A stretch of DNA of 64,000 nucleotides from Allocoleopsis franciscana PCC 7113 (GCF_000317515.1 NC_019738.1:347501-411500), one strand, 5' to 3'. Numbered from the stretch's first letter, positions 52,084 through 61,847 are shown. The notes: generated by a model not told the origin, from the sequence alone. Numbers and translations: made by a program.

Positions 52084-53046
52084 TTAGTTTTTCGGCTGTG
52101 TTAGCGCTTTCTTGAACTGCCTGCCCACAAAAGATAATGAATCGTGAGCGTGTTTGTGATCGTAGTTCCAGCCATAGTCTGGTCCCTGTAATCCATGACC
52201 ACCAGGGAAGGCATGGAACTCGTTGTCTATACCCAATTCGTTCAACGTCTCATGGAATTTTTGGGATGAGTCAAGAAATTCTTTCCCCATTAAGTCATCT
52301 TTTCCGGCATCCATATAGATGTGCAACAACTTACGCTCTTTTACAGGTATCTTTTTTATCAAGCTCTGAGGGCTATTTTCTGGGCCGCTTTGGTCAGTAA
52401 AATAACCGATTTGACTAAACATCGTATGAAAGGTGTTCCGGTGATGTAAGCCGATGTTGACCGCACCCCAACCGCCCGACGATAGTCCGCCGATCGCCCA
52501 AAACTGTGGTGATTCTAAGGTACGGTAGCGGGATTTTAGCATCTGAACGAGTTCTGAACCAATCAGCGTGCCAACATTCCCATTGGGGCCATCGTAATAC
52601 TGAGGGTCAAATAGAGGGCTAGAACCTCGTTTATCATTGCCATCGGGTGTAATCACAATTGAGGGGAGCAGTTTTCCACTTTCATAGAGGTCTTCTAGTA
52701 CAGGTATTATTCCTATCTTTTTCACCCAGGCGTTAGCATCATCATGTCCCCCATGCAGCAGGAAAATCACAGGATAGTGTTTGTTGGGGTTTTTCTCGTA
52801 GCCAGGAGGCAGAATCACACCATATTGTCGGACTTCGCCCATCGCCTTACTGTTGAAGGTCTTGAGCTCAAAGAAAAGTTTGATTTTACTATCTTTTGCT
52901 TCTGTAGGGGGTGCATCTAACTGCGGAGCACCCGCAATAAAAACATACCAGTAACCGGCTCCTGCCAAGAGCGCGACAATCCCAATCCCTGTTATTAGAA
53001 GTGTTCGTAATTTCACGGCTGGGGAAGATTTAACTGTCATTTTCAC
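52084..53046 (-). CDS. Putative esterase (PF00756-like) with N-terminal anchor
   Basis: 320 residues. An N-terminal membrane helix (LLITGIGIVALLAGAGYWYV, ~17-36) is followed by an alpha/beta-hydrolase domain of the esterase-D/feruloyl-esterase type: RQYGVILPPGYEKNPNKHYP, FLLHGGHDDANAWV, nucleophile Ser in AIGGLSSGGWGAVNIGL, acid in MDAGKDDLMG and His in FPGGHGLQG. Probably acts in the periplasm, anchored to the membrane. The ATG at 53046 has a second ATG two codons on (53040). Physiological substrate unknown. Confidence 0.85.
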   Translation of the reverse strand: MKMTVKSSPAVKLRTLLITGIGIVALLAGAGYWYVFIAGAPQLDAPPTEAKDSKIKLFFELKTFNSKAMGEVRQYGVILPPGYEKNPNKHYPVIFLLHGGHDDANAWVKKIGIIPVLEDLYESGKLLPSIVITPDGNDKRGSSPLFDPQYYDGPNGNVGTLIGSELVQMLKSRYRTLESPQFWAIGGLSSGGWGAVNIGLHHRNTFHTMFSQIGYFTDQSGPENSPQSLIKKIPVKERKLLHIYMDAGKDDLMGKEFLDSSQKFHETLNELGIDNEFHAFPGGHGLQGPDYGWNYDHKHAHDSLSFVGRQFKKALTQPKN

Positions 53047-53128
53047 TAAATTGTATTGTTTGAACCATGCAGGCTAAATTGAATACCCAATAAATAGTAT
53101 TTTTATGTTCTTAAGAAAGAATTTATAG

Positions 53129-53963
53129 TCAAACAATTTCGATCAGATTAGCGATCGCATCATTGACGACATCAGGATATTCTGCCATCATCAGATGTCC
53201 AGCATCCGGCAAGTGTAGATGTTTACTGTTTGAGAAACAGGCTGCTAACTCTTCCTCCATTGTGTAGGTGAACATGAAGTCTTTTCCGCCACTAATCACC
53301 AAAACTGGAATCTGGGAATTGAGCTGAGAGGAACGCCTGAAGAAGTTATAATTCCAAAAGATTTCCAGTGCCTTATAGGGATGCGGTTCAGTTGGGACTG
53401 GGCATTCGGCAAAAAACTGCTCCATGACCTCATGGCGGTGAGGGCTAGATAAATAGTTAGTGAGTTGCTGTACGCAGGGTAAATGATAGAAGTGTCTTCC
53501 TCCCCAAGCGAGAATCTTCATTAACGGGACTTCCCACCAAGGCGCAAGGTCATGGGTTCCACCCGCAATCAAGACTAAGCCACTTACGGGATGTCGTCTC
53601 GCCTCTCGCCCACTCTAATCCGATGGGTACCCCGTAGCTATGGCAACATAAGACAGGGGAAGTGATGTGAAAGCGATGCAACAGCCGCTTAAGGTCTCGT
53701 TGGTGTCGCCCGATCAAATAGCGTTGGTAAGGTGTTGACTGACCGTGTCCCGCTAAATCGTAAGCTAAGACTTCTCTACCCCGTGCGTGGAAGAAATCAT
53801 ACTGTGAGCGCAGGTTAAATCGGTTGCCCATTCCCCCATGCAGAAAGACTAAAGCCGGACTTTGACCTGGATGATGACAAACCTGTAAATTTACCCCCCT
53901 TCGGAGATGAATAAGGTGTCCTGCTAAGGTATCTTGAGAAGCCTCATTGTTAACCAGAGTCAT
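53129..53963 (-). pseudogene. Alpha/beta hydrolase split by a single-base frameshift
   Basis: The front part (53963 to ~53605) contains LVFLHGGMGNRFNLRSQYDF, LAYDLAGHGQS and the nucleophile elbow VLCCHSYGVPIGLEWAR. The rear part, in another frame, starts at HPVSGLVLIAGGTHDLAPWW and carries the acid (LVISGGKDFMFTY) and the histidine (LPDAGHLMMAEYP). The change lies at about 53595-53612 (GGCGAGACGACAT on the minus strand); one extra or missing base restores a complete ~278-residue hydrolase. All triad residues survive, so this is either a very recent mutation or a sequencing error. Confidence 0.8.
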
Positions 53964-54159
53964 CGATTGAATTGCATTCTAGTTTTGGTGCTGTTAAGTT
54001 TAATGATTGCCCAGCAATTTGTCACTGAGGTGTCGCCAGGAAGAATTAAGTGTAACAAGTCTCCGAAATCGGGTTTTAGAATTGAGCCGGTGTTTACACA
54101 AAGCAATCCCGCCTCAAGGATTGGACATAAGATATTGCTAAGTTAGAGCAGTGGTAATA

Positions 54160-55872
54160 ATGGATTTAGATAAGCCATTAGGCTCAGTCATTCAAGGCTC
54201 TCTCTCCGCAGGACTGGAAGTGCGATTGCATCCTGATATCTGGGTGGAAGATATGCGAGTGGGTAAGTTTTTAGTGGTACAGGGGATGCGATCGCGCTTT
54301 TTCTGTATGCTCACTGATGTCACGTTGGGGACATCTAGTCAACGAATTCTGGCTAACCCTCCCAGTCCCGATGATGACTTTTTACGAGAAGTTTTGGCGG
54401 GAAGTGGCACCTTTGGTACGGTTAACCTGACACCGATGCTGATGTTTACGCCACAAGACTTAAGCCATCAGTCCAGAGGAGTTGCCTTGAATGGAGACAG
54501 TTCCTTAGGTTCTTTTCAATCGCAAAGTAGCGAAGAGATGGAATTGTTGCCCGTTAAGACCATTCCCAGTCACTTCTCTCAGGTGTATGATGCCAGCGAT
54601 CGCGATTTCCGTGCCGTCTTTGGCTGGGAGGATGACCCCACTCGCCGCAATTTTGCGATCGGCAATCCTCTTGACATGGAAGTCCCAATATGCATTGACT
54701 TAGATCGTTTCGTGGAACGCAGTAACGGCGTCTTTGGCAAATCCGGTACGGGTAAATCCTTCCTCACCCGATTACTGCTATCTGGGATTATCCGCAAGCA
54801 AGCGGCGGTGAACCTAATTTTTGACATGCACTCGGAATATGGCTGGGAAGCGGTTTCGGAGGGCAAACAATTCAGTACGGTTAAAGGATTGCGCCAACTC
54901 TTTCCCGGACAAGTCCAAATTTACACCCTCGACCCCGAATCAACCAAACGCCGAGGGGTGCGTGGTACTCAGGAACTGTATCTCAGCTACGACCAGATTG
55001 AAGTTGAAGATATCATGCTGGTGCGAGGTGAGTTAAACCTTTCCGAGGCAAGTCTGGAGAATGCCATTATCCTCCGCAATGAGTTTGGCAAATCCTGGAT
55101 TACGCAATTACTCAATATGACGAATGAAGACATCCAGATGTTCTGTGATGAGAAGCGAGGGAACAAGTCTTCGATCATGGCATTGCAGCGCAAATTGCTG
55201 CGTCTGGATGAGTTGAAGTATATGCGTAGCGCTTGTCCACATAATTATGTGGGTCAGATTTTGCAATCGTTGGAAGCGGGGAAGCATGTAGTGATTGAGT
55301 TTGGTTCTCAGTCGAATATGTTGTCTTATATGTTGGCAACGAATGTGATTAGCCGTCGTATTCACGCTAGTTACGTGAAGAAAGCAGAGACGTTTTTGCA
55401 GACGAAAAATCCTAGCGATCGCCCCCGTCCCCTCGTCATCACCATCGAAGAAGCGCACCGTTTCCTCGATCCGGCTACCGTCCGCCAAACCATCTTTGGG
55501 ATTATTGCCCGTGAAATGCGGAAGTACTTTGTGACATTACTGGTAGTCGATCAGCGTCCTTCGGGGATTGATAACGAGGTGATGTCCCAGATTGGGACTC
55601 GGATTACCGCTTTGCTGAATGATGACAAAGATATTGAGGCGATTTTTACGGGGGTATCTGGGGGGCAAAGTTTGCGATCGGTGTTGGCAAAGTTGGATTC
55701 TAAGCAACAAGCGCTGATTTTAGGTCATGCGGTGCCGATGCCTGTTGTAGTCAAAACTCGTCCCTATGATCAAACTTTCTATGCCGAGGTTGGGGATACT
55801 TCTTGGGATGAGATGCCGGATGAAGAATTATTCGCGGCGGCTGAAGTGGCTAAGGCGGATTTGGGGTTTTAA
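54160..55872 (+). CDS. HerA/DUF87-type ATPase
   Basis: About 570 residues from ATG at 54160 (GTG at 54151 is also possible). Residues 1-110 form a small beta domain of the HAS-barrel type found in HerA. The ATPase core has Walker A GVFGKSGTGKSFLTRLL (~192-208), Walker B PLVITIEEAHRFLD (~430-443) and a following DQRPSGIDNEVMSQIGTRI stretch, with sensor and arginine elements of the HerA/FtsK group. HerA translocates DNA as a hexamer and usually pairs with the nuclease NurA, which is not seen here; the adjacent Uma2-family gene is a nuclease-fold protein but convergent. Cyanobacterial orthologues are often described only as ATPases. Confidence 0.85.
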   Translation: MDLDKPLGSVIQGSLSAGLEVRLHPDIWVEDMRVGKFLVVQGMRSRFFCMLTDVTLGTSSQRILANPPSPDDDFLREVLAGSGTFGTVNLTPMLMFTPQDLSHQSRGVALNGDSSLGSFQSQSSEEMELLPVKTIPSHFSQVYDASDRDFRAVFGWEDDPTRRNFAIGNPLDMEVPICIDLDRFVERSNGVFGKSGTGKSFLTRLLLSGIIRKQAAVNLIFDMHSEYGWEAVSEGKQFSTVKGLRQLFPGQVQIYTLDPESTKRRGVRGTQELYLSYDQIEVEDIMLVRGELNLSEASLENAIILRNEFGKSWITQLLNMTNEDIQMFCDEKRGNKSSIMALQRKLLRLDELKYMRSACPHNYVGQILQSLEAGKHVVIEFGSQSNMLSYMLATNVISRRIHASYVKKAETFLQTKNPSDRPRPLVITIEEAHRFLDPATVRQTIFGIIAREMRKYFVTLLVVDQRPSGIDNEVMSQIGTRITALLNDDKDIEAIFTGVSGGQSLRSVLAKLDSKQQALILGHAVPMPVVVKTRPYDQTFYAEVGDTSWDEMPDEELFAAAEVAKADLGF

Positions 55873-55879
55873 TGCTGTT

Positions 55880-56374
55880 TTAGTTAACTGACTGATGTCT
55901 CCGTCTAATTGACGTGGGGAAGTCAGGAACTAGCAAAGATTTATCTAATTTTCCATGTTTGTTAAAAAAGGTAAGATTTCCATTTTTATCACACACCCAA
56001 ACTTCTTCTGCTTTGGCTTCAAAATATAAATCTTTCTTTGTCTGCATTTCTTCTAAGGTATTGCTGGCAGATTTGATTTCAACACAAAGCTCAGGAGCAA
56101 TGGAAGCGACATCCTCATTTTCAATAATGTTTAATCGTTCATCTGAAGCCCAAACGATATCAGCGACTTTAACATTATCTGAGGTGGAAATCGCACATTC
56201 TGGGAAAGCGAATCCTGTATTAAGTAGTGAATTTAATAACTCTTGAATTAAACCCTGATAAATTGAGTGCTTAGGTTTGGCAGGACTCATTACAATTTGT
56301 CCCCATTTATTTAATTCAATTTTGAATGGTAAGTCTTGTAAGTATTTATTGTCGCAAACTTCTTGCCATTTCAT
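55880..56374 (-). CDS. Uma2-family PD-(D/E)XK nuclease-like protein
   Basis: 164 residues, near full size. ELNKWGQIVMSPAKPKHS opens the fold; the catalytic triad candidates are Asp in KVADIVWAS, Glu in PELCVEIKS and Lys two residues later (the E-x-K of the motif). The end (FEAKAEEVWVCDKNGNLTFF) matches the family. Uma2 proteins are extremely numerous in cyanobacteria and their role is unknown. The gene follows the zinc-ribbon fragment by 29 bases on the same strand and ends 7 bases from the HerA-like gene (convergent). Confidence 0.85.
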   Translation of the reverse strand: MKWQEVCDNKYLQDLPFKIELNKWGQIVMSPAKPKHSIYQGLIQELLNSLLNTGFAFPECAISTSDNVKVADIVWASDERLNIIENEDVASIAPELCVEIKSASNTLEEMQTKKDLYFEAKAEEVWVCDKNGNLTFFNKHGKLDKSLLVPDFPTSIRRRHQSVN

Positions 56375-56403
56375 AACTAACTCCTTTAAATCAACAAATT
56401 AAT

Positions 56404-56613
56404 TTACACCCAGCCTAACTCTTCTAAAGCTTCGGCAACTTGAGGACGTAACGCCCAGTACCATTTATTTTTTTCGTCCTGATAAGCATTTGCCAAGATT
56501 ATTGACCAAAATGGCGAATCCTTGAGCAGTAGTCGCGACTGACATCGTTGACAACATTTGGCATCATCCGGATTTTGGGGACTCAGGCAGTTGGGATTCA
56601 GACAATAGCTCAT
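56404..56613 (-). CDS. Small four-cysteine zinc-ribbon protein (possible kinase-leader fragment)
   Basis: 69 residues. The first 32 (YCLNPNCLSPQNPDDAKCCQ, then RCQSRLLLKD) match the four-cysteine leader common at the start of cyanobacterial Ser/Thr kinases and pentapeptide proteins, where LLLKD is normally followed by RYR and the kinase glycine loop. Here it is followed by FWSIILANAYQDEKNKWYW and ends WALRPQVAEALEELGWV, which I do not recognise. Either a genuine small zinc protein or a leader fused to an unrelated end after deletion of the kinase. Confidence 0.45.
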   Translation of the reverse strand: MSYCLNPNCLSPQNPDDAKCCQRCQSRLLLKDSPFWSIILANAYQDEKNKWYWALRPQVAEALEELGWV

Positions 56614-56824
56614 GCTGGAAGGCAGTCGGGAGGTCTATTTTTATTTTGCCCTTTTCAAAAATATGATGTTGGATGTTGTCTCAAAGAATGTGATATTGCC
56701 TCAGTACAAAACGATCGCCCTTCACCTCTTTACCGCAATGACACGAGAAGGCGATTACCCAAAAGGTAGCGCCCCGAAGAGCGATCGCACTCCGTAACCT
56801 TGAACCAGTGCGACTCAGGAATTT

Positions 56825-57709
56825 TCAAACAGCAGCAGAGTAGAAAGCGCGATCGCCTTTGGCACTGCCCTTTGGGCAATCGCTCAATTCCGATTCAATA
56901 CCGACACTATGACGGACATCACTGAAATCAACCCCATACAGCTTTGTCCCGCTCATATTTGCCTCACTCAACTGAGTTCTTCTCAAAATTGCCCCGGTTA
57001 GATTAGCATCTTCGAGACAGGCTCTCTCTAAGTTAGCTCCACTCAAATCTGCCCCCTGTAGATTCACCCGATTCAATTGTGCATCAGTTAAATTAGCTCC
57101 TGTCAAGTTAGCGCCTTCTAGCGTCGCAGCCGTTAATTTCGCTCTTCTGAAGTTAACGCCCTCTAAATTAAAGCCACCCAAATCTACTCCCTTCAACCAG
57201 GCTCGGCTCATGTTGGCAAAATTTAAAGAAGAGCCATATAACATTGCGCCCATCAGTCTTGCCTCTGATAAATTAGCCCATTTGAAGTTGACACCCATTA
57301 GATTTGCATCTCGCAAATTGACTCTTTCTAGCTGTGATCCGCAGAGGTTTGCTCCCCATAAGTTAGCCCCTCTAAGATTGGCACCCATCAGATCTGCGCC
57401 ACTCATTTTGGCCCCTGGTAGTAAAGATTTCACCATAAAGGCTCCGCTGAGATTAGCTCTGGTTAGCTCTGTCTCTATCAGCTTGACTTCGTTCATTTTG
57501 ACAAAACTTAAATTGGCCCAATTCATCTGAGCACCACTTAAATCTGACTTAATTAAAAAGGCTCTCGTCAAGTCAGCACCTCTCAGGTTAGCCCCTTTAA
57601 GATTAACTCCCATTAAAAGGACTCCCCTCAAGTCGGCTCCACAGAGGTCAACCCCTTCAAAATCTCTATCGCCCTGATCATAAAGCCGGAGAAGTTTTCT
57701 AATATTCAT
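56825..57709 (-). CDS. Pentapeptide repeat protein
   Basis: 294 residues. After a ~20-residue start (MNIRKLLRLYDQGDRDFEGV) there are about 47 consecutive A(D/N)LxG pentapeptides to residue ~270, enough for roughly eleven coils of a right-handed quadrilateral beta-helix, with no other domain. Such soluble solenoids are abundant in cyanobacteria; few have a known role. The last ~25 residues (SDCPKGSAKGDRAFYSAAV) are coded by a small intergenic-type repeat with a GCGATCGCC site, so the original end has probably been replaced. Confidence 0.88.
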   Translation of the reverse strand: MNIRKLLRLYDQGDRDFEGVDLCGADLRGVLLMGVNLKGANLRGADLTRAFLIKSDLSGAQMNWANLSFVKMNEVKLIETELTRANLSGAFMVKSLLPGAKMSGADLMGANLRGANLWGANLCGSQLERVNLRDANLMGVNFKWANLSEARLMGAMLYGSSLNFANMSRAWLKGVDLGGFNLEGVNFRRAKLTAATLEGANLTGANLTDAQLNRVNLQGADLSGANLERACLEDANLTGAILRRTQLSEANMSGTKLYGVDFSDVRHSVGIESELSDCPKGSAKGDRAFYSAAV

Positions 57710-58079
57710 AGCTTATATATATCCAACGAATATGAGTTAATTTGAACCACTCACAATTTTAAGTGAATTGCTTTACCTTGTCTCCTAGAGAGACCGTTTA
57801 GTACACGTATTGTAAGAGTATTTTTTTAACTAAAAGTTTATTTTTGTGTGGAAGCTTATAGAAAAAATATACTTTTCTATCCTTGTCACTCTATATCTAG
57901 TAATTTTAGTTACAACAAAATCATCTATTATTTAAATATAACTAAAAGAGTTATGTTTAAATAAATAGGCTCTATTTATTACATTGTTTGTAATTTTATT
58001 AATTCTATGATTTCATCAATTAACTTTCTAAATAGAAAATTACCTTTTCTTTGAGTTTTCTAAAGTCTCTCAGGAGAAA

Positions 58080-58500
58080 TATAGCGAAATACACTGAAAT
58101 ACTGTAGGTATGACAGCTAGGTTTGAGTCCATAGCCCAGGCAGGTAGACGATTATAAGCTCTAATGGGGCTGAAGGGAGTGAACATGTTAACCTAATACC
58201 CTCCCCAGAGGATCGATTGGTTCAGCCAATCCTGAACTCGAATGTCAACACCAGGGTGCTAGCTAAATTCCGAGTGGGTGAAGCGCATCGGGTGGGTTTT
58301 GGGGTAGTAGTGCTAGAGTGAGTGATCCCTAAGCCCCTAAGTTGACAGACGGAACGGTTCACAGTCTTGTTGAGTAAGTGATCTCGATTGATTGTGTTTG
58401 TTTTTGTCTAGGATGTTATTTTTTCTGGATTCTAGGGAATCTTAAGTAGGTAAGTCCTCTCAAAGAGAGCGAACCCGGAGAACACTAGCCCCCCTTGTCA
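58080..58500 (+). other. Gene-free tract 57710-59082: candidate degenerate group II intron RNA core
   Basis: The gap has an AT-rich part (57720-58070, nothing seen) and a GC-balanced part from ~58080 that does not code. Blocks such as CTGAAGGGAGTGAACATGTT, CCAGAGGATCGATTGGTTCA, GAGTGGGTGAAGCGCATCGG and TTGTTGAGTAAGTGATCTCG remind me of domain I of cyanobacterial group II introns; the second includes a perfect 6-bp hairpin (GATTGG/CCAATC, 58215-58231). No maturase gene and no clear domain V were found, so if it is an intron it is a relic. Alternatively it is a long leader of the sigma-factor gene. A 72-codon frame at 58508 is not convincing. Confidence 0.3.
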
Positions 58501-59082
58501 GGGCAACATGATTTTTCTGGCTTGGTCAAACAGGGCGCAGTTCAGCTATGCTAGAAGTTTATGGATATTACCACCTGGCGCAGTTCGGTTATCTCCATTG
58601 GGAGTGTCTATCGGTTCACAGCTTTCTGGGAGATTATGGAATGAAGAAGGATGTGAGAAAGACTGGCTGATCCCAGTGAAGTCATTAGGAGTACAGATAG
58701 ATAGATGTTTGGCACCCCGATTTTAGTAAAGAAATGTTGAACCTTTTCCCCTTTACCACCGTCTAAACTTGTAATACTATAGGGTTAAAGCAAACTCATA
58801 ATGACTCCGAGTTTCCGCTTTGATATCCCAGCCATGAGCAGCAAGATGCTGGGGAACGCCGCAGAACTGAAAAAGCAAGACTGTCCTCAGTAGCCAGCTT
58901 CAACTCATATTCACGGTTAGATCTCCTGCTCTCGCTAGAAAAGACAGGTGGTCACATACATCTTTTATCAGATGTTGTCTACCGATTCGCGTAACTATCC
59001 TCAGGGTGAGAGATCGCACAAGCTTTTGAGGCCAGAACCCGCGATCAATTTACTGATTGTTTAGGGAGTTATTTCCAAAGAT

Positions 59083-60066
59083 ATGCCTACTGCTAACACG
59101 AAAACAAAAACGACCAAGCCCACGTTCTCAGCAGATATGGTGCGGACTTATCTCCATGAGATTGGTCGCGTGCCTCTGCTGACCCATGAGCAAGAAATTG
59201 TCTATGGGAAGCAGGTTCAGCAAATGATGTTGCTCATGGATGCCAAGGCAGCCTTGGCTGAAAAGTTGCAGCGCGAACCGACCACCAAAGAGTGGACGAT
59301 GCACGTCAAACATGATGAAGCCACACTTAATAAAATTGTAAGCCAGGGAACATGGGCCAAGCGCAAGATGATTGAAGCGAACTTGCGTCTAGTTGTGGCG
59401 ATCGCTAAAAAGTACCAAAAGCGTAATATGGAATTTCTGGACTTAATCCAGGAAGGAACCTTAGGCTTAGAGCGAGGTGTAGAGAAATTTGACCCCACCA
59501 AAGGCTACAAGTTTTCCACCTATGCTTACTGGTGGATTCGTCAGGCCATTACCCGCGCTATAGCTCAGCAAGCTCGTGCGATTCGGTTGCCCATCCACAT
59601 TACCGAAAAGCTCAACAAAATCAAAAAAGTCCAACGGGAACTCTCTCAGAAGTTTGGTCGCAACGCCACACCTGCCGAGATTGGTCAGGAGTTAGATTTA
59701 GAACCAGCTCAGATTCGTGAATACTTGAGTATCGCTCGTCAACCCGTCTCTCTCGATGTTCGCGTGGGAGATAATCAGGACACTGAGCTGTCTGACCTTT
59801 TAGAGGATGATGGTCAAACTCCGGTGAATTACACCACTCAGGAGTCACTGCGCCAAGATTTGGATGACCTCCTCGCCGAACTCACCCCTCAGCAACGAGA
59901 AGTCTTAGCACTGCGCTTTGGCTTAGAAGATGGCAACGAACTATCTCTAGCTAAGGTTGGTCAACGACTCAACCTGAGCCGTGAGCGAGTCCGTCAGTTA
60001 GAACACCAAGCTTTAGCACAGTTACGGCGTCGCCACGCCAACTTCCGGGAGTATATCGCCAGCTAG
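59083..60066 (+). CDS. RpoD-family group 2 sigma factor (SigB/SigD-like)
   Basis: 327 residues. Region 1.2 ([20 protein letters not shown], ~18-37), region 2 ([60 protein letters not shown]), region 3 and region 4.2 helix-turn-helix ([20 protein letters not shown]) are all intact. Region 1.1 is absent, and the length fits the non-essential group 2 sigma factors that cyanobacteria use for light, stress and nutrient responses. Which paralogue it is cannot be settled by eye. A 1.4-kb gene-free tract precedes it. GGAG lies ~12 bases before the ATG. A clear terminator follows. Confidence 0.93.
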   Translation: MPTANTKTKTTKPTFSADMVRTYLHEIGRVPLLTHEQEIVYGKQVQQMMLLMDAKAALAEKLQREPTTKEWTMHVKHDEATLNKIVSQGTWAKRKMIEANLRLVVAIAKKYQKRNMEFLDLIQEGTLGLERGVEKFDPTKGYKFSTYAYWWIRQAITRAIAQQARAIRLPIHITEKLNKIKKVQRELSQKFGRNATPAEIGQELDLEPAQIREYLSIARQPVSLDVRVGDNQDTELSDLLEDDGQTPVNYTTQESLRQDLDDLLAELTPQQREVLALRFGLEDGNELSLAKVGQRLNLSRERVRQLEHQALAQLRRRHANFREYIAS

Positions 60067-60102
60067 ATAGAGATGAGACTAATCTCTAAGCCTCAGTCAA
60101 TG

Positions 60103-60134
60103 TGGTAGCCATCTCTGGCTACCATCTTTTTTTT
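60103..60134 (+). terminator. Terminator of the sigma-factor gene
   Basis: TGGTAGCCA and TGGCTACCA form a perfect 9-bp stem with a 4-base loop (TCTC), followed by TCTTTTTTTT, 36 bases after the stop codon. Confidence 0.88.
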
Positions 60135-60187
60135 GCAAAGATTTATAAATATTTGAGAAATCTTAACGGGTGCCGTTGAAGATACGT

Positions 60188-60226
60188 ATTATTCCTTTTA
60201 TTCCTTTTATTCCTTTTTATTCCTTA
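60188..60226. repeat. ATTCCTTTT tandem repeat
   Basis: About four units of (T)ATTCCTTTT, the last with an extra T. The rest of the 60135-60700 gap contains no gene that I can recognise; it is AT-rich and may hold the promoter of the next gene. Confidence 0.8.
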
Positions 60227-60707
60227 AGGAAGAAGGGAGTGAGATTAATCAACAGAAGACGCGCAGTCCAACCAAAAACAGCAAGGTGAAAAAAGATGAT
60301 GATAGACATCTGCTCATCCCCTTGTTTATTGGTTTTCGGCCTCGCTGCATCTCATAAAACCTGCCTATTGGGTGAAAAAAGGTTCATCCATTTGAGGGAA
60401 GCATTACCCTAATTGATTGGCTATCCTTATATAAAGGAATTGACTTTGGGTTCATGTCTAATAATTTCAGGGCATCGGGGTCAAAAACAAAGGTCAGATG
60501 TGACGGTTGATAAACCGGTCAGAGGATGAACAAAAACAAGCCTCTTTCCAGCTTATAAATATTGATAGAGATGCAAGTCAATAGAGCCTGGTTTAAGCTC
60601 AATTTCGATTTTTCTGAAGAATTTTGGCTTCTACTGGGTCTACGGCTTCATCGAGAGTGATTTTCTTCCAGGGTGTTTCAAAGTTTGTTTTCAAGGAGGT
60701 AACCACG

Positions 60708-61766
60708 GTGATTAACCAAGTAATGGGGTTCTTTTCGTCACAACGTCAGCTACTCAAGGGTTGGGAATTGCCGGTAGCTGGGTTACTTCTAACGACCGGA
60801 TTAGCGGTGAGTGTAGCAACGGTAAAGACTACAGCATCTCCGCACAAAGCGCAAGCGGTCAACACCATAACGGCTTCATCCACCCTGGAAACAGCCCAAA
60901 CTCAAACTCAAGAGCCAGCTGTTGCCTCCTCAGAGCTTCCCTCCACAGTGACAGCAGAGCCTCAACCCCAAGAACCAGCCGTTGATTCCTCAGAGCTTCC
61001 CTCCACAGTGACGGCAGAAGTACCCCAACCTCAAGAACCAGCCGTTGACGTTGACTCTTCCGTAGCCCCCTCCACCCTAGCAACGGTTGTACCTAAGTCG
61101 CAAACGCTGCAAAAGCGAATGGTTGAGTCCCCTGCCGTTTCTTCTCAGGCGACGCAACGGCCTCAGTCACAAGAGCAAGAGGCAACCGCCGAGGCTTCAG
61201 AGGTTCCATCCCCAGTCGTGGTCGGCAAATCGCAGCCCCAAGAACAAGCGGTTGATGCTCAGACTAAGGCAAATCCGTCAGTGAAGTGGAATAAGTGGAA
61301 CCGTAAAGCACAGGAGTTTCGCAAGCTACCGATTGCCCAGGTGCCCAACCCAACCTCTTCCATGCCCGATGGAACCTACCTGTATGGTCAGACTTCACAA
61401 CCGGGGCAGATTGGTAATGAATACGTGGTATTTGAAGCGCGACAAGGCAAGGTCGTCGGTGCCATGTACATGCCGAGTTCTGAGTATGCCTGTTTTTACG
61501 GCACGCTCAATTCTAAACAAATGAATTTGACGGTTGTCAATCCCCACAATCAAACAGCCTTTTCTCACAGCATCGCCCGCGAACAGACAGCACAAATGGC
61601 TGCCGCAGGTGGGCAAATTAACATTGAAAACGCTTACGATTCGCTAACTTATCCTCATTCCGTAGGACTCGACGGCTATTTACCCATTAATCAAGTTGGC
61701 GATAACGACAAGCAAATCCTGAGTACCTGCTTGAGTAACTATCAAGCCAAGGCTTGGAATCAATAA
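60708..61766 (+). CDS. Repeat-bearing exported protein of unknown function
   Basis: About 352 residues from GTG at 60708, chosen because AGGAGG lies 8 bases upstream (the frame is open from 60624; ATG at 60723 is an alternative). A hydrophobic segment (LPVAGLLLTTGLAVSVATV) serves as signal or anchor. Next come Pro/Gln/Glu-rich degenerate repeats (QEPAVDSSELPSTVTAE appears almost twice, then a decayed third), a basic linker (VKWNKWNRKAQEF), and a compact C-terminal domain of ~125 residues (PDGTYLYGQTSQPGQIGNEY, VVFEARQGKVVGAMYMPSSE, CFYGTLNSKQMNLTVV) with two cysteines. I recognise this end as cyanobacterial but without a named function. Probably periplasmic. Confidence 0.7.
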   Translation: MINQVMGFFSSQRQLLKGWELPVAGLLLTTGLAVSVATVKTTASPHKAQAVNTITASSTLETAQTQTQEPAVASSELPSTVTAEPQPQEPAVDSSELPSTVTAEVPQPQEPAVDVDSSVAPSTLATVVPKSQTLQKRMVESPAVSSQATQRPQSQEQEATAEASEVPSPVVVGKSQPQEQAVDAQTKANPSVKWNKWNRKAQEFRKLPIAQVPNPTSSMPDGTYLYGQTSQPGQIGNEYVVFEARQGKVVGAMYMPSSEYACFYGTLNSKQMNLTVVNPHNQTAFSHSIAREQTAQMAAAGGQINIENAYDSLTYPHSVGLDGYLPINQVGDNDKQILSTCLSNYQAKAWNQ

Positions 61767-61814
61767 ATTCTCTGTGCCAATCAATATCAATCTATCTTGT
61801 CTATAAAAACAAAT

Positions 61815-61847
61815 AAGGCTCTCTAACCTAGAGAGCCTTGTTTTGTT
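61815..61847. terminator. Bidirectional terminator between convergent genes
   Basis: AAGGCTCTCTA and TAGAGAGCCTT form a perfect 11-bp stem with loop ACC; GTTTTGTT follows on the plus strand and ATTTGTTTTTAT on the minus strand, so it can end both the repeat-protein and transketolase transcripts. Confidence 0.85.

Noticed and set aside
54160-56374. HerA ATPase with Uma2 nuclease as a HerA-NurA-like pair
   Set aside because: The genes are convergent and Uma2 is not NurA; adjacency alone is weak because Uma2 genes are everywhere in cyanobacteria.
58508-58726. 72-codon frame in the gene-free tract before the sigma factor
   Set aside because: No family-like motif, odd composition and no ribosome site; it lies in what looks like non-coding structured DNA.
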